Positions 1 through 7,220 of a stretch of DNA of 60,339 bases are shown here, piece by piece (within the stretch, counting starts at the first letter, position 1; every line of letters begins with the position of its first letter). The translations under genes were made by a program, and so were the position numbers. Under the pieces are notes generated by a model, which did no database searches, was not told where the DNA came from, and saw nothing but the letters and a program-made list of their open reading frames with translations. This DNA is from Actinoplanes flavus. GTDB taxonomy: Bacteria; Actinomycetota; Actinomycetes; Mycobacteriales; Micromonosporaceae. The DNA lies in contig NZ_JAGFNS010000044.1 in the NCBI RefSeq assembly GCF_017592555.1, forward strand, positions 1 to 60,339, written 5' to 3'.

Positions 1-140
1 GCGTGGGTGGGCGAGCGTGGGTGGCCGAGCGTGGGTGGCCGAGCGTGGGTGGCCGAGCGTGGGTGGCCGAGCGTGGGTGGCCGAGCGTGGGTGGCCGAGC
101 GTGGGTGGCCGAGCGTGGGTGGCCGAGCGTGGGTGGGCGA
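1..140. repeat. 14-bp tandem repeat (minisatellite)
   Basis: Ten head-to-tail 14-bp units in phase from base 1. Eight central units (15-126) are identical copies of GCGTGGGTGGCCGA. The first and last units (1-14 and 127-140) carry one C-to-G change. Because 14 is not a multiple of 3, all three plus frames stay open, so the apparent Val/Gly/Arg-rich ORFs here are an artefact. The array touches the window edge and may continue leftwards. Confidence 0.95.
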
Positions 141-553
141 GCGGTGTGGGCCTGCGTGCGTGGGCGTGTGTGGGCGTGCGTGCGTGTGTGGGCGTGCCGT
201 GGGTGCGCGTGTGTGGCGTGCGTGCGTGGGTGGGTGGGCGTGTGTGTGGGCGTGGCTGGGCCACCGATCTTCGCCCGGTGGGCGCGGCACAGGCTTGAGT
301 TGGTAATTGATCGCGGGGCTCGGCGGGGCGAGAAAGTGCTTTTGTGGGCTTGTGTCGCGTACCGATGAAAAATGTTTTTTCTGTGCACGTGCACACGAGA
401 GGCCGAGAAAGATGCGATCTCCGTAATCGATTGATCACTATGTGCAAATGGCACTTTCGCCCGATGGCGAACCATCGAAGGCACTCGCAGAGTCAGTACC
501 CGATCGCCGACCGTCGTGGGATCGGGATCACAGTCGATAGCGGGAGGTTGACG
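141..553. other. intergenic region, G/T-rich then AT-richer
   Basis: No gene is supported here. Bases 141-255 are low-complexity G/T-rich DNA of the GTGTGGGCGTGCGTGCGTG kind, a decayed continuation of the 14-bp array. From about 360 to 450 the composition becomes distinctly AT-richer (A and T runs near 366-380), as expected of a promoter region for the ABC ATPase gene. A separate palindrome lies at 382-395. Confidence 0.6.
382..395. promoter_or_regulatory. perfect 14-bp palindrome, putative operator
   Basis: TGTGCACGTGCACA is a perfect palindrome with a central CG step, in the AT-rich stretch about 160 bases before the sugar ABC ATPase start. LacI-family regulators of sugar genes typically bind such CG-centred palindromes, so a sugar-responsive operator is plausible. 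No regulator gene is next to it. Confidence 0.45.
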
Positions 554-1831
554 GTGTCCACCGTCGCGCTGAAAGAGGTCACCAAGATCTGGCCAGACGG
601 CACCACTGCCGTCGACAACGTCAGTCTGGACGTGCAGGACGGCGAGTTCATGGTCCTGCTGGGGCCTTCGGGCTGCGGAAAGTCGACCGTGCTGCGGATG
701 ATCGCCGGGCTGGAGGATCCCACGCGGGGGGACATCCTCCTGAACGGCGAGCCGGTCCTGGAGCTGCCGCCGCGGGACCGCAGTATCGCGATGGTGTTTC
801 AGGATTTCGCGCTCTATCCGCACATGACCGTCTCGGAGAACATCGGCTTCCCGCTGAAGCTGTCCGGTATCGAGCCGGCGCCGCGGCAGGAGCGGGTGGA
901 CGCGATCGCCGGCGCGCTCGGCATCGGCGAGGTGCTGGCGCGACGGCCGAGTCAGCTCTCCGGCGGCCAGCGGCAGCGGGTCGCGATGGGCCGTGCCATG
1001 GTGCGCCGACCAGGCATCTTCCTGATGGACGAGCCATTGTCCAACCTCGACAGCGGCCTCCGCGCCGAGTTGCGTGCCGAGATCACGAGCATGACCCGTG
1101 AGCTGGGTGTGACGACCATGTATGTGACCCACGACCAGGCCGAGGCGCTGACCATGGCGGACCGCGTCGCGATCATGCGCAAGGGCGTGCTCCAGGACGT
1201 CGGCACGCCGACCGAGGTGTACCGGCGCCCGGCCACCCTGTACGTCGCCGCCTTCCTGGGCTCGCCCAAGATGAACCTGCTCGAGGCCGCGGTCTACGTG
1301 CACCTGGACCGCTACATCGCGCTGAGCTTCGGCGAGCAGACGCTCTACATGCCGTGGAACGACCCGCGTGCCCGGGCGGTGGCCCGCTACCACGGCGAGC
1401 GGATCGTGGTCGGCATCCGGGCCGAGGCGCTCACCCCGGTCACCCCGGACACGCAGGGGCACGTCTTCCAGGGGCGGATCCGCTACCTGGAGCACCACGG
1501 GCACGAGTCGCTGGCGTACCTGGACATCGGCGCCACCGCGATCGTGGTGGACGAGATGAGCGGCCCGGTGACCGAGACCCGGACGGGCGGCGGGTTCCGG
1601 AAGGCGCTGCAACGTCTGACCGGCCAGGCGCCGGAACCGGTGGCCCCGCAGGGCCGTGTCGGTGTGCTGAGCGAGGTGGGCAAGCATCACCGCAAGCCGG
1701 CCGAACTGGCCGTGCGCCTGGCGCCGTACCCGGCGATCGGTTCCGGTCACCCGCTGGCCGTGTCGGTGCGGATGGAGGCCGTGCACTTCTTCGACGAGCG
1801 GGGTGACCGGATCGATGTCGGCTGGCGCTGA
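554..1831 (+). CDS. sugar ABC transporter ATP-binding protein (MsiK/MalK/UgpC type)
   Basis: A 425-residue cytoplasmic ATPase of the CUT1 carbohydrate-importer class. Walker A (GPSGCGKST) spans residues 37-45, the LSGGQ signature is near 135, and Walker B (FLMDEP) near 156-161. An H-loop follows in YVTHDQAEA, and a TOBE-like C-terminal regulatory region runs from about residue 240. The GTG start at 554 is preceded by GGGAGG at 542-547; the longer reading from 344 has no such support. No permease or binding-protein genes lie beside it. That fits a shared MsiK-type ATPase that energises several sugar importers, although the C-terminal half is longer and more divergent than in typical MsiK. Family assignment is firm; the substrate is unknown. 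Confidence 0.88.
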   Translation: MSTVALKEVTKIWPDGTTAVDNVSLDVQDGEFMVLLGPSGCGKSTVLRMIAGLEDPTRGDILLNGEPVLELPPRDRSIAMVFQDFALYPHMTVSENIGFPLKLSGIEPAPRQERVDAIAGALGIGEVLARRPSQLSGGQRQRVAMGRAMVRRPGIFLMDEPLSNLDSGLRAELRAEITSMTRELGVTTMYVTHDQAEALTMADRVAIMRKGVLQDVGTPTEVYRRPATLYVAAFLGSPKMNLLEAAVYVHLDRYIALSFGEQTLYMPWNDPRARAVARYHGERIVVGIRAEALTPVTPDTQGHVFQGRIRYLEHHGHESLAYLDIGATAIVVDEMSGPVTETRTGGGFRKALQRLTGQAPEPVAPQGRVGVLSEVGKHHRKPAELAVRLAPYPAIGSGHPLAVSVRMEAVHFFDERGDRIDVGWR

Positions 1832-1898
1832 CCGGTGGTCCCGCACGACTTCCAGGCGCGTTCGAGGATGCCTCCCGCTACCGGTCGGCCACAGCGCG

Positions 1899-1904
1899 TA
1901 GGCT
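1899..1904 (+). promoter_or_regulatory. -10 element TAGGCT, leaderless start
   Basis: TAGGCT lies eight bases before the GTG at 1913 and there is no ribosome-binding site. This matches the TANNNT-N6-8-start layout of actinobacterial leaderless transcripts seen repeatedly in this window. Confidence 0.5.
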
Positions 1905-1912
1905 GCTGCACG

Positions 1913-2371
1913 GTGGAGGAAAGGAACGGCCAGGGCGTACGCGCGGCTTCCGGCCCCTCGCGGGCGTGGCCGGTGCTGCTGGACCGTGCCTTCGGCCGGG
2001 CCGACATCACGATCCTGCGGCACGAGATCACCCGGTTGCTGGGCGTCTGCGGGCTCGCCGGCGACCGCCTGGACGGTTTCGTGCTGGCGGTCAACGAAGT
2101 GATCACCAACGTGGTGCTGCACGCGGGTGGGCGGGGCCGGGTGGTGCTGCGGATCGACGGTGGGTCGGTGTGGTGTGTGGTGACCGACGCCGGTCCGGGC
2201 ATCCCGAGCGCCTATCTGGACGGCGTGCGCACGCCGGAGACGTTCGAGGTCGGCGGTCGCGGTCTCTGGCTGGCCCATCAACTCTGTGACGAGGTCACCA
2301 CGAGCACCGGGCCGATCGGTACCACGATCGGTCTGCGCATCGGTTTGGATGTCGTGCCGGATCTCCGGTGA
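1913..2371 (+). CDS. RsbW-like ATP-binding protein (HATPase_c_2)
   Basis: About 152 residues: a GHKL ATP-binding domain of the anti-sigma-factor kinase type. An N-box is seen in AVNEVITNVVLHAG, a G1 box in TDAGPGIP and a G2 box in GGRGLWLAHQL. There is no histidine phospho-acceptor domain, so it resembles the RsbW/SpoIIAB-like stand-alone kinases that are abundant in actinomycetes. These bind sigma factors or phosphorylate STAS anti-anti-sigma factors. No STAS or sigma partner is adjacent, although a SigB/F-type sigma gene is cut by the right end of the window. The GTG at 1913 was chosen for its leaderless promoter. Confidence 0.8.
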   Translation: MEERNGQGVRAASGPSRAWPVLLDRAFGRADITILRHEITRLLGVCGLAGDRLDGFVLAVNEVITNVVLHAGGRGRVVLRIDGGSVWCVVTDAGPGIPSAYLDGVRTPETFEVGGRGLWLAHQLCDEVTTSTGPIGTTIGLRIGLDVVPDLR

Positions 2372-2450
2372 AACAGCAGGTTGAACGCTCTGTGAAACAT
2401 CGTGGAAATGTGAAGACGCCCTTCCGCTCTCCTCGTGGATCGCGTCCGGC

Positions 2451-2456
2451 TACATT
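2451..2456 (+). promoter_or_regulatory. -10 element TACATT, leaderless start
   Basis: TACATT is followed by six bases and then the GTG at 2463, with no Shine-Dalgarno sequence. It likely drives the phosphoglucomutase-phosphorylase pair. Confidence 0.55.
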
Positions 2457-2462
2457 GGGCGC

Positions 2463-3197
2463 GTGCTCGGACTTCCTTCACAGGTGACCGCTTGCCTTTT
2501 CGATCTCGACGGGGTGCTGACGCAGACCGCACTCGTGCACAGTGCCGCGTGGAAACAAACGTTCGATACGTTCCTGGAATCGTGGGCGAAGAATCATGAT
2601 CAACTTTTCGTCCCGTTCGATTCCGGCGTCGACTACCACCGGTATGTCGACGGCCGTCAGCGTGCCGACGGCGTCCGTACGTTCCTGGCGTCCCGGGGCA
2701 TCACGCTGCCCGAGGGCGATCCGGACGACACCCCCGATCGGGAGACCGTCAACGGCATCGGCAATCGCAAGAACGTGCTCGTGCTACAGAAGATCAAAGA
2801 AGGCGCCGTCCAGGTCTACCCCGGATCGGTGGAGTACCTGAGGGCCGCCAAGGCCGCCGGACTACGCCGTGCGGTCGTGTCGGCGAGCGCCAACTGCAAG
2901 GACGTCCTGGAGGCGGCCGGGATCGCCGACCTCCTGGAGGCCCGCGTGGACGGCGTCGTCGCGCGTGAGCTGGGCCTGCCCGGCAAGCCCGCGCCGGACA
3001 CCTTCCTCAAGGGCGCCGAACTGCTCGGACTCGACCCGGTGAACTGTGCCGTCTTCGAAGACGCGCAGGCGGGCGTGGCCGCCGGGCGGGCCGGCGGATT
3101 CGGCATCGTGATCGGCGTGGACCGGGTGGGTCAGGCCGACGCGCTGCGGGAACACGGCGCCGACGTCGTGGTGCAAGATCTCAAAGACCTCCTCTGA
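2463..3197 (+). CDS. pgmB: beta-phosphoglucomutase (HAD family)
   Basis: A 244-residue HAD-superfamily phosphomutase that interconverts beta-glucose 1-phosphate and glucose 6-phosphate. The motif-I nucleophile and acid/base are Asp14 and Asp16 (FDLDGV). Motif II serine is in VVSASAN, motif III lysine in GLPGKPAPD, and motif IV acids in FEDAQAG. The capping region has NGIGNRKN, typical of beta-PGM. It is followed after 23 bases by a GH65 phosphorylase, the classic pairing: the phosphorylase releases beta-glucose 1-phosphate and this enzyme feeds it into glycolysis. The leaderless GTG start follows a TACATT box. Confidence 0.9.
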   Translation: MLGLPSQVTACLFDLDGVLTQTALVHSAAWKQTFDTFLESWAKNHDQLFVPFDSGVDYHRYVDGRQRADGVRTFLASRGITLPEGDPDDTPDRETVNGIGNRKNVLVLQKIKEGAVQVYPGSVEYLRAAKAAGLRRAVVSASANCKDVLEAAGIADLLEARVDGVVARELGLPGKPAPDTFLKGAELLGLDPVNCAVFEDAQAGVAAGRAGGFGIVIGVDRVGQADALREHGADVVVQDLKDLL

Positions 3198-3220
3198 AAT
3201 CAGTTACGAGAGGCACGACC

Positions 3221-5584
3221 GTGATCCGTGAACGGGCTTATCCCGTCGACCCTTGGCACATCCGGGAGACCCGGCTCGACCTGGACCTGCTGGCCCAGTC
3301 CGAGTCGGTATTCGCTCTCTCGAACGGCCACATCGGGATACGCGGAAACCTGGACGAGGGCGAGCCGCACGGTCTTCCGGGCAGCTATCTGAACTCGTTC
3401 TACGAGCTGCGGCCGCTGCCGCACGCCGAGGCGGGATACGGCTTCCCGGAGTCCGGCCAGACCATGGTCAACGTCACCAACGCCAAGCTGATGCGCCTGC
3501 TCGTCAACGACGAGCCGTTCGACGTCCGGTACGGCGAGCTGCGCTCCCACGAACGCTGCCTCGACCTGCGGGCGGGCCTGCTGGAGCGCTGCGTCGAGTG
3601 GGTGTCCCCGTCCGGCCAGGGTGTCCGGGTGCGGACCGTGCGGCTGGTCTCGTTCACCCAGCGCGCGGTCGTGGCCTTCCTGTACGAGGTGGAGCCCCTG
3701 GAGACCTCGGCCCGGCTGATCCTCCAGTCCGAACTCGTGGCGAACGAACAGCTGCCGCCGATGAGCAAGGACCCGCGGGTGGCCGCCGTACTGGACCGCC
3801 CGCTGCTGGCCGAGGAGATGATGGAGCAGCCGGCCGGCGGCATCCTGGTCCACCGCACCAAGGCCAGTGACCTGCGGATGGCCGCGGCCATGGAGCACCT
3901 GGTCGAGACCCCGGGCCGGCACGCCATCACCACCGAGGGCCACCCGGACTGGCTGCGCACCACGGTCGCCTGCCGTCTGGAGCCGGGGCAGAAGCTGCGG
4001 GTGGTCAAGCTGGCGGCGTACGGGTGGTCCAGCATGCGCTCGCTGCCCGCCCTGCGCGACCAGGTCGGGGCGGCCCTGGCCAGCGCCCGGCTGGACGGCT
4101 GGGAGGGTCTGGTCCAGCAGCAGCAGGACTACCTGGACGCGTTCTGGGACCACTCGGACGTCAAGGTCGAGGGCGACCCGGAGGTGCAGCAGGCGGTCCG
4201 GTTCGGCCTCTTCCACACGCTCCAGGCCGGCGCCCGGGCGGAGAAGCGGCCGATCGGCTCCAAGGGACTGACCGGCCCCGGCTACGACGGCCACACGTTC
4301 TGGGACGCCGAGACGTTCGTGCTGCCGGCGCTCACCTACACCCAGCCCTCCGCGGCGGCCGACGTGCTGCGCTGGCGGCACTCGACGCTGGACCTGGCCC
4401 GGGAGCGGGCGCAGACGCTCGGCCTGTCGGGGGCGGCCTTCCCGTGGCGGACCATCCGCGGTCAGGAGTGTTCGGGCTACTGGCCGGCCGGCACCGCGGG
4501 CTTCCACATCGCCGCCGACATCGCCGACGCGGTCCGCCGCTACGTGCAGGCCACCGGGGACTTCGACTTCGAGCGTGAGGTCGGCCTGGAGCTGCTCGTG
4601 GAGACGGCGCGGCTGTGGCGGTCGTTGGGTCACCACGACCGGCACGGGCGGTTCCACATCGACGGCGTCACCGGGCCGGACGAGTACACCGCCGTGGTGA
4701 ACGACAACATCTACACCAACCTGATGGCGCAGCAGAACCTGATGGCCGCCGTCGACGCCTGTCAGCGGCACCCGGACCTGGCCCGTGGTTTCGGGGTCGA
4801 CGACGAGGAGGCGGCCTCCTGGCGGGACGCGGCGGCGGCCGTGCACGTCCCGTACGACAAGGAGCTGGGCGTCCACCAGCAGTGCGAGGGCTTCACCCGG
4901 CTCCAGGAGTGGGACTTCGAGGGCACCCCGCCGGAGGGCTACCCGCTGCTGCTCAACTACCCGTACTTCGACCTGTACCGCAAGCAGGTGGTCAAGCAGG
5001 CCGACCTGGTGATGGCGATGTACATCCGGGGCGACGCGTTCACCCCGGAGGAGAAGGCACGCAACTTCGCGTACTACGACGCCCGTACCGTCCGGGACTC
5101 GTCGCTGTCGGCCTGCATCCAGGCGGTCATGGCGGCCGAGACCGGGCATCTCGAGCTGGCGCACGACTATCTGGGCGAGGCCGCCCTGATGGACCTGCAC
5201 GACCTGCACCGGAACGCGCGGGACGGCGTGCACGTGGCGTCGCTGGCCGGCTCCTGGATCGCGCTGGTCGCCGGCCTCGGCGGCATGCGGGACTTCAACG
5301 GCCAGCTGAGCTTCGCGCCGCGGCTGCCCAGCCGGATCAACAACCTGGAGTTCTCGCTGCTCTGGCGGGGTCTGCGGCTGCGCGTCAACGTGACCTCCGA
5401 CGAGGTGACCTACTCGCTGCGCAACGGCGGCGGGCAGGCCCGGCTCACCCTGGTCCACCACGGCAAGGAGCTCGAGGTGACCCAGGTGCGGCCGGTCACC
5501 ATGCCGATTCCGGCCGCGGTGCCGCCGGGCCCGGCGCCGACCCAGCCGCACGGCCGCGCTCCGGTCCGGCGCGCGGTGCACTGA
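3221..5584 (+). CDS. glycoside hydrolase family 65 disaccharide phosphorylase
   Basis: A 787-residue cytoplasmic GH65 enzyme, the usual family length. The catalytic general acid is Glu488 in GPDEYTAVVNDNIYTN, equivalent to the conserved Glu of maltose and trehalose phosphorylases. The C-terminal phosphate-loop region and the KQADLVMAMY segment are also present. Together with pgmB it should phosphorolyse an alpha-glucoside (maltose, trehalose, kojibiose or nigerose) to beta-glucose 1-phosphate plus a sugar; the sequence alone does not decide which. The GTG start is preceded by GAGAGG. A 793-codon open frame on the opposite strand is a GC-driven shadow. Confidence 0.9.
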   Translation: MIRERAYPVDPWHIRETRLDLDLLAQSESVFALSNGHIGIRGNLDEGEPHGLPGSYLNSFYELRPLPHAEAGYGFPESGQTMVNVTNAKLMRLLVNDEPFDVRYGELRSHERCLDLRAGLLERCVEWVSPSGQGVRVRTVRLVSFTQRAVVAFLYEVEPLETSARLILQSELVANEQLPPMSKDPRVAAVLDRPLLAEEMMEQPAGGILVHRTKASDLRMAAAMEHLVETPGRHAITTEGHPDWLRTTVACRLEPGQKLRVVKLAAYGWSSMRSLPALRDQVGAALASARLDGWEGLVQQQQDYLDAFWDHSDVKVEGDPEVQQAVRFGLFHTLQAGARAEKRPIGSKGLTGPGYDGHTFWDAETFVLPALTYTQPSAAADVLRWRHSTLDLARERAQTLGLSGAAFPWRTIRGQECSGYWPAGTAGFHIAADIADAVRRYVQATGDFDFEREVGLELLVETARLWRSLGHHDRHGRFHIDGVTGPDEYTAVVNDNIYTNLMAQQNLMAAVDACQRHPDLARGFGVDDEEAASWRDAAAAVHVPYDKELGVHQQCEGFTRLQEWDFEGTPPEGYPLLLNYPYFDLYRKQVVKQADLVMAMYIRGDAFTPEEKARNFAYYDARTVRDSSLSACIQAVMAAETGHLELAHDYLGEAALMDLHDLHRNARDGVHVASLAGSWIALVAGLGGMRDFNGQLSFAPRLPSRINNLEFSLLWRGLRLRVNVTSDEVTYSLRNGGGQARLTLVHHGKELEVTQVRPVTMPIPAAVPPGPAPTQPHGRAPVRRAVH

Positions 5585-5593
5585 GCACGTGAA

Positions 5594-5625
5594 AACGGCC
5601 CCCGTCCGGATGGGCGGGGGCCGTT
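5594..5625. terminator. bidirectional stem-loop terminator
   Basis: A 14-bp GC-rich stem (one G-U pair) closes a GGAT tetraloop, bounded by AA and TT. It sits between the convergent ends of the GH65 gene and the coiled-coil peptidase gene, so it can serve both. Confidence 0.8.
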
Positions 5626-5638
5626 CTCGTGAAGTCCG

Positions 5639-6655
5639 TCAGAGCATCGAGACGTGTACGTGGTCGGTGTGGTCACTGACCCCGTGGTAGGTCTTCCAGC
5701 CCGAGGCCGGGAACCAGATCATCTTGTTCCAGATCACGTAGTAGATGCCGAGCTCGTCGGCGTTACGGACCAGGAACGCCATCAGGTTGTTGCCGTACCG
5801 GAATTCCTTGTCGGTGTCGTAGACCGAGAATCCGCTCTTCTGCAGCGACCAGTCGCAGGCACGGCCCTTGGGGTGTTCGAAGGGCCCGCCGTCGCGGTGA
5901 CAGCCGACGAACATGTTGAAGCCGGCCTTCTTGACCTGCTTGTACATGTGCAGTGTGCGCTTGGTGACACAGCCGCCGGTGGTCGGGTCGTCCTCGGTGC
6001 AGCCCTCCGAGGAGAAGCCGCCGGAGGAGTTCCGCGGCGCCGGGTCGGCCTCCGGTGAGTCGGCCACCACGAGGCCCTTGGTCACCGAATTGCCGCCGAC
6101 CAGCTGGAACGCCTTGTCGGCCGCGTCCTTCTGCTTCTTCATCACGGCGGCGTTCTGCTGCTGCGCCTTGACCTCGGCGTCCAGCTGCGCCTTGCTCTCG
6201 GAGATCTCGGTGATCGCCGCGTTCAGCTCGTGCAGCTTGGCGTCGTGGAGCTTGTTGATCTCCTCGAGCGAGACCGCCTTGGTCAGGAAGTCGCCCGAGT
6301 CCTGGGACCGGAGCAGGAAGCCCATGGCGCTCAGGTTGCCGGTCATGTACTGCTGCTTGGCGATCTGGTCGACCTCGGGGATCAGAGCGTCCCGCCGGCC
6401 CTCCGCCGCCTTGATCTGCGCGGCCAGTTTGGCCTGCGTCTTGGTGGACTGCGTCACCGCGGACTTCGCGGAGGCGTAGCGCCGGTTGGTCGACTCGATC
6501 ACGTCGTTGAGAGTTGCGTCCTCGTCCTCCTCCTGCGCGGAGGATGAGGAGCCGCCTGGCTCGGCCGCGGCCGGAGTCGCGGGCGCCATGAACATCAGGG
6601 CGCTCACCAGCGGCGCCAGGGCAAGTATCAGCCACCGGCGGGGACTTGCTGCCAT
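5639..6655 (-). CDS. secreted coiled-coil protein with M15-like C-terminal domain, c-di-AMP riboswitch-controlled
   Basis: 338 residues. An N-terminal signal peptide (residues about 1-31, ending AAAEP) precedes an acidic linker. A long coiled coil (about 45-200, Lys/Gln/Ala-rich heptads) resembles the N-terminal stalks of NlpC/P60 hydrolases. The C-terminal domain (about 235-338) contains EHPKGRACDW and HTDHVHVSM, a histidine/aspartate arrangement like zinc-dependent M15/VanY-type peptidases. A role at the peptidoglycan is likely; catalysis is not proven. The ATG start is eight bases after GGAAGG. Its paralogue at 7221-8249 is divergently transcribed and also has a ydaO-type riboswitch. Confidence 0.82.
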   Translation of the reverse strand: MAASPRRWLILALAPLVSALMFMAPATPAAAEPGGSSSSAQEEDEDATLNDVIESTNRRYASAKSAVTQSTKTQAKLAAQIKAAEGRRDALIPEVDQIAKQQYMTGNLSAMGFLLRSQDSGDFLTKAVSLEEINKLHDAKLHELNAAITEISESKAQLDAEVKAQQQNAAVMKKQKDAADKAFQLVGGNSVTKGLVVADSPEADPAPRNSSGGFSSEGCTEDDPTTGGCVTKRTLHMYKQVKKAGFNMFVGCHRDGGPFEHPKGRACDWSLQKSGFSVYDTDKEFRYGNNLMAFLVRNADELGIYYVIWNKMIWFPASGWKTYHGVSDHTDHVHVSML

Positions 6656-6673
6656 CAACAGTTCCTTCCGTGA

Positions 6674-6789
6674 CACCGCCGACCGAGTTAGCTGACGGGT
6701 TCGGGACGGAAGCAATCCCTACCGCAAACTGCGGATACACCCCAGTGAACCTGGTTCCCCGGCTCGTCTCGCGACGATTGGGCGGCGGC
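6674..6789 (-). ncRNA. ydaO-type c-di-AMP riboswitch (minus copy)
   Basis: Reading the minus strand, conserved ydaO blocks appear in order: GGGGAACC (6760-6753), a GGGGTG block, GCGGTAGGGATT, then CCCGAACCCGTCAGCTAAC (6705-6687). The outer P1 stem pairs a GGCGG run at 6680-6676 with GCCGCC at about 6786-6781. GGAAGGAA (6669-6662) lies directly downstream and leads into the ATG at 6655. There is no U-tract terminator between aptamer and start, so control may be through translation or an overlapping structure. This is the compact form of the aptamer, about 116 nt. Confidence 0.9.
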
Positions 6790-7005
6790 CTGCCGGCAAC
6801 TCGGGGGCGGTGCCGTCCTGGCAGGACCGGCGGCCAGTTTACCCGAGATATCGCCGTGGATCAGACCCCGGGAACCGCTAAAAGAGTTACCTGGCAAACA
6901 CATTCCGTAATTGCAATCACCTGTCGTGTCGGGGCAATTGCGGTGCGTGCGAGAACTGTCGATCTGTCGATCGAGTGGGTATGGTCGGTGCGGTTCCCGC
7001 GCGGG
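6790..7005. promoter_or_regulatory. shared promoter region between two riboswitch leaders
   Basis: About 215 bases with no gene, holding the divergent promoters of the two coiled-coil peptidase genes. On the plus strand TATGGT at 6980-6985 is a plausible -10 just before the riboswitch. On the minus strand TAAACT at 6841-6836 is a weaker candidate. The AT-rich segment at 6880-6945 contains CAATTGC and TTGCAAT-like elements. Confidence 0.45.
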
Positions 7006-7203
7006 GGCCGCCGCCTAATCGCCCGAAATGGCGAGCCGGGGAACCATTGTGCGACTTATTCGCGACGGTGAGGGCCACCGTCGTCGACCTACGGCGAGCG
7101 AGCCTCGAGGTAGGTCGCGAATAAGCCGCCCCCGGGGTGAATCCGCTACCAGCGGTAGGGATTTCCTTCGTCCCGAACCCGTCAGCTAACCCGGCCGGCG
7201 GCC
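7006..7203 (+). ncRNA. ydaO-type c-di-AMP riboswitch (plus copy, expanded hairpin)
   Basis: Conserved blocks are GGGGAACC (7038-7045), GGGGTGAATCC, GCGGTAGGGATT and CCCGAACCCGTCAGCTAAC (7172-7190). The last block is identical to the minus-strand copy. P1 pairs GGCCGCCG (7006-7013) with CGGCGGCC (7196-7203), directly before GGAAGGAA at 7207-7214. Between the first two blocks is a long extra hairpin whose outer arms are CTTATTCGCGAC and GTCGCGAATAAG, making this copy about 80 nt longer than its twin. Confidence 0.92.
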
Positions 7204-7220
7204 GACGGAAGGAAATGCCT

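Noticed and set aside
3..368. Three overlapping ORFs in the 14-bp repeat
   Set aside because: The repeat length makes all frames open; no ribosome-binding site or protein family.
3200..5581. 793-codon antisense ORF opposite the GH65 gene
   Set aside because: His/Val/Arg/Gly-rich shadow of a high-GC gene; no domain and the sense strand is a clear GH65.
7215..7217. ATG start for the plus-strand coiled-coil gene
   Set aside because: Only two bases from the ribosome-binding site; GTG 7221 has proper spacing and aligns with the paralogue.
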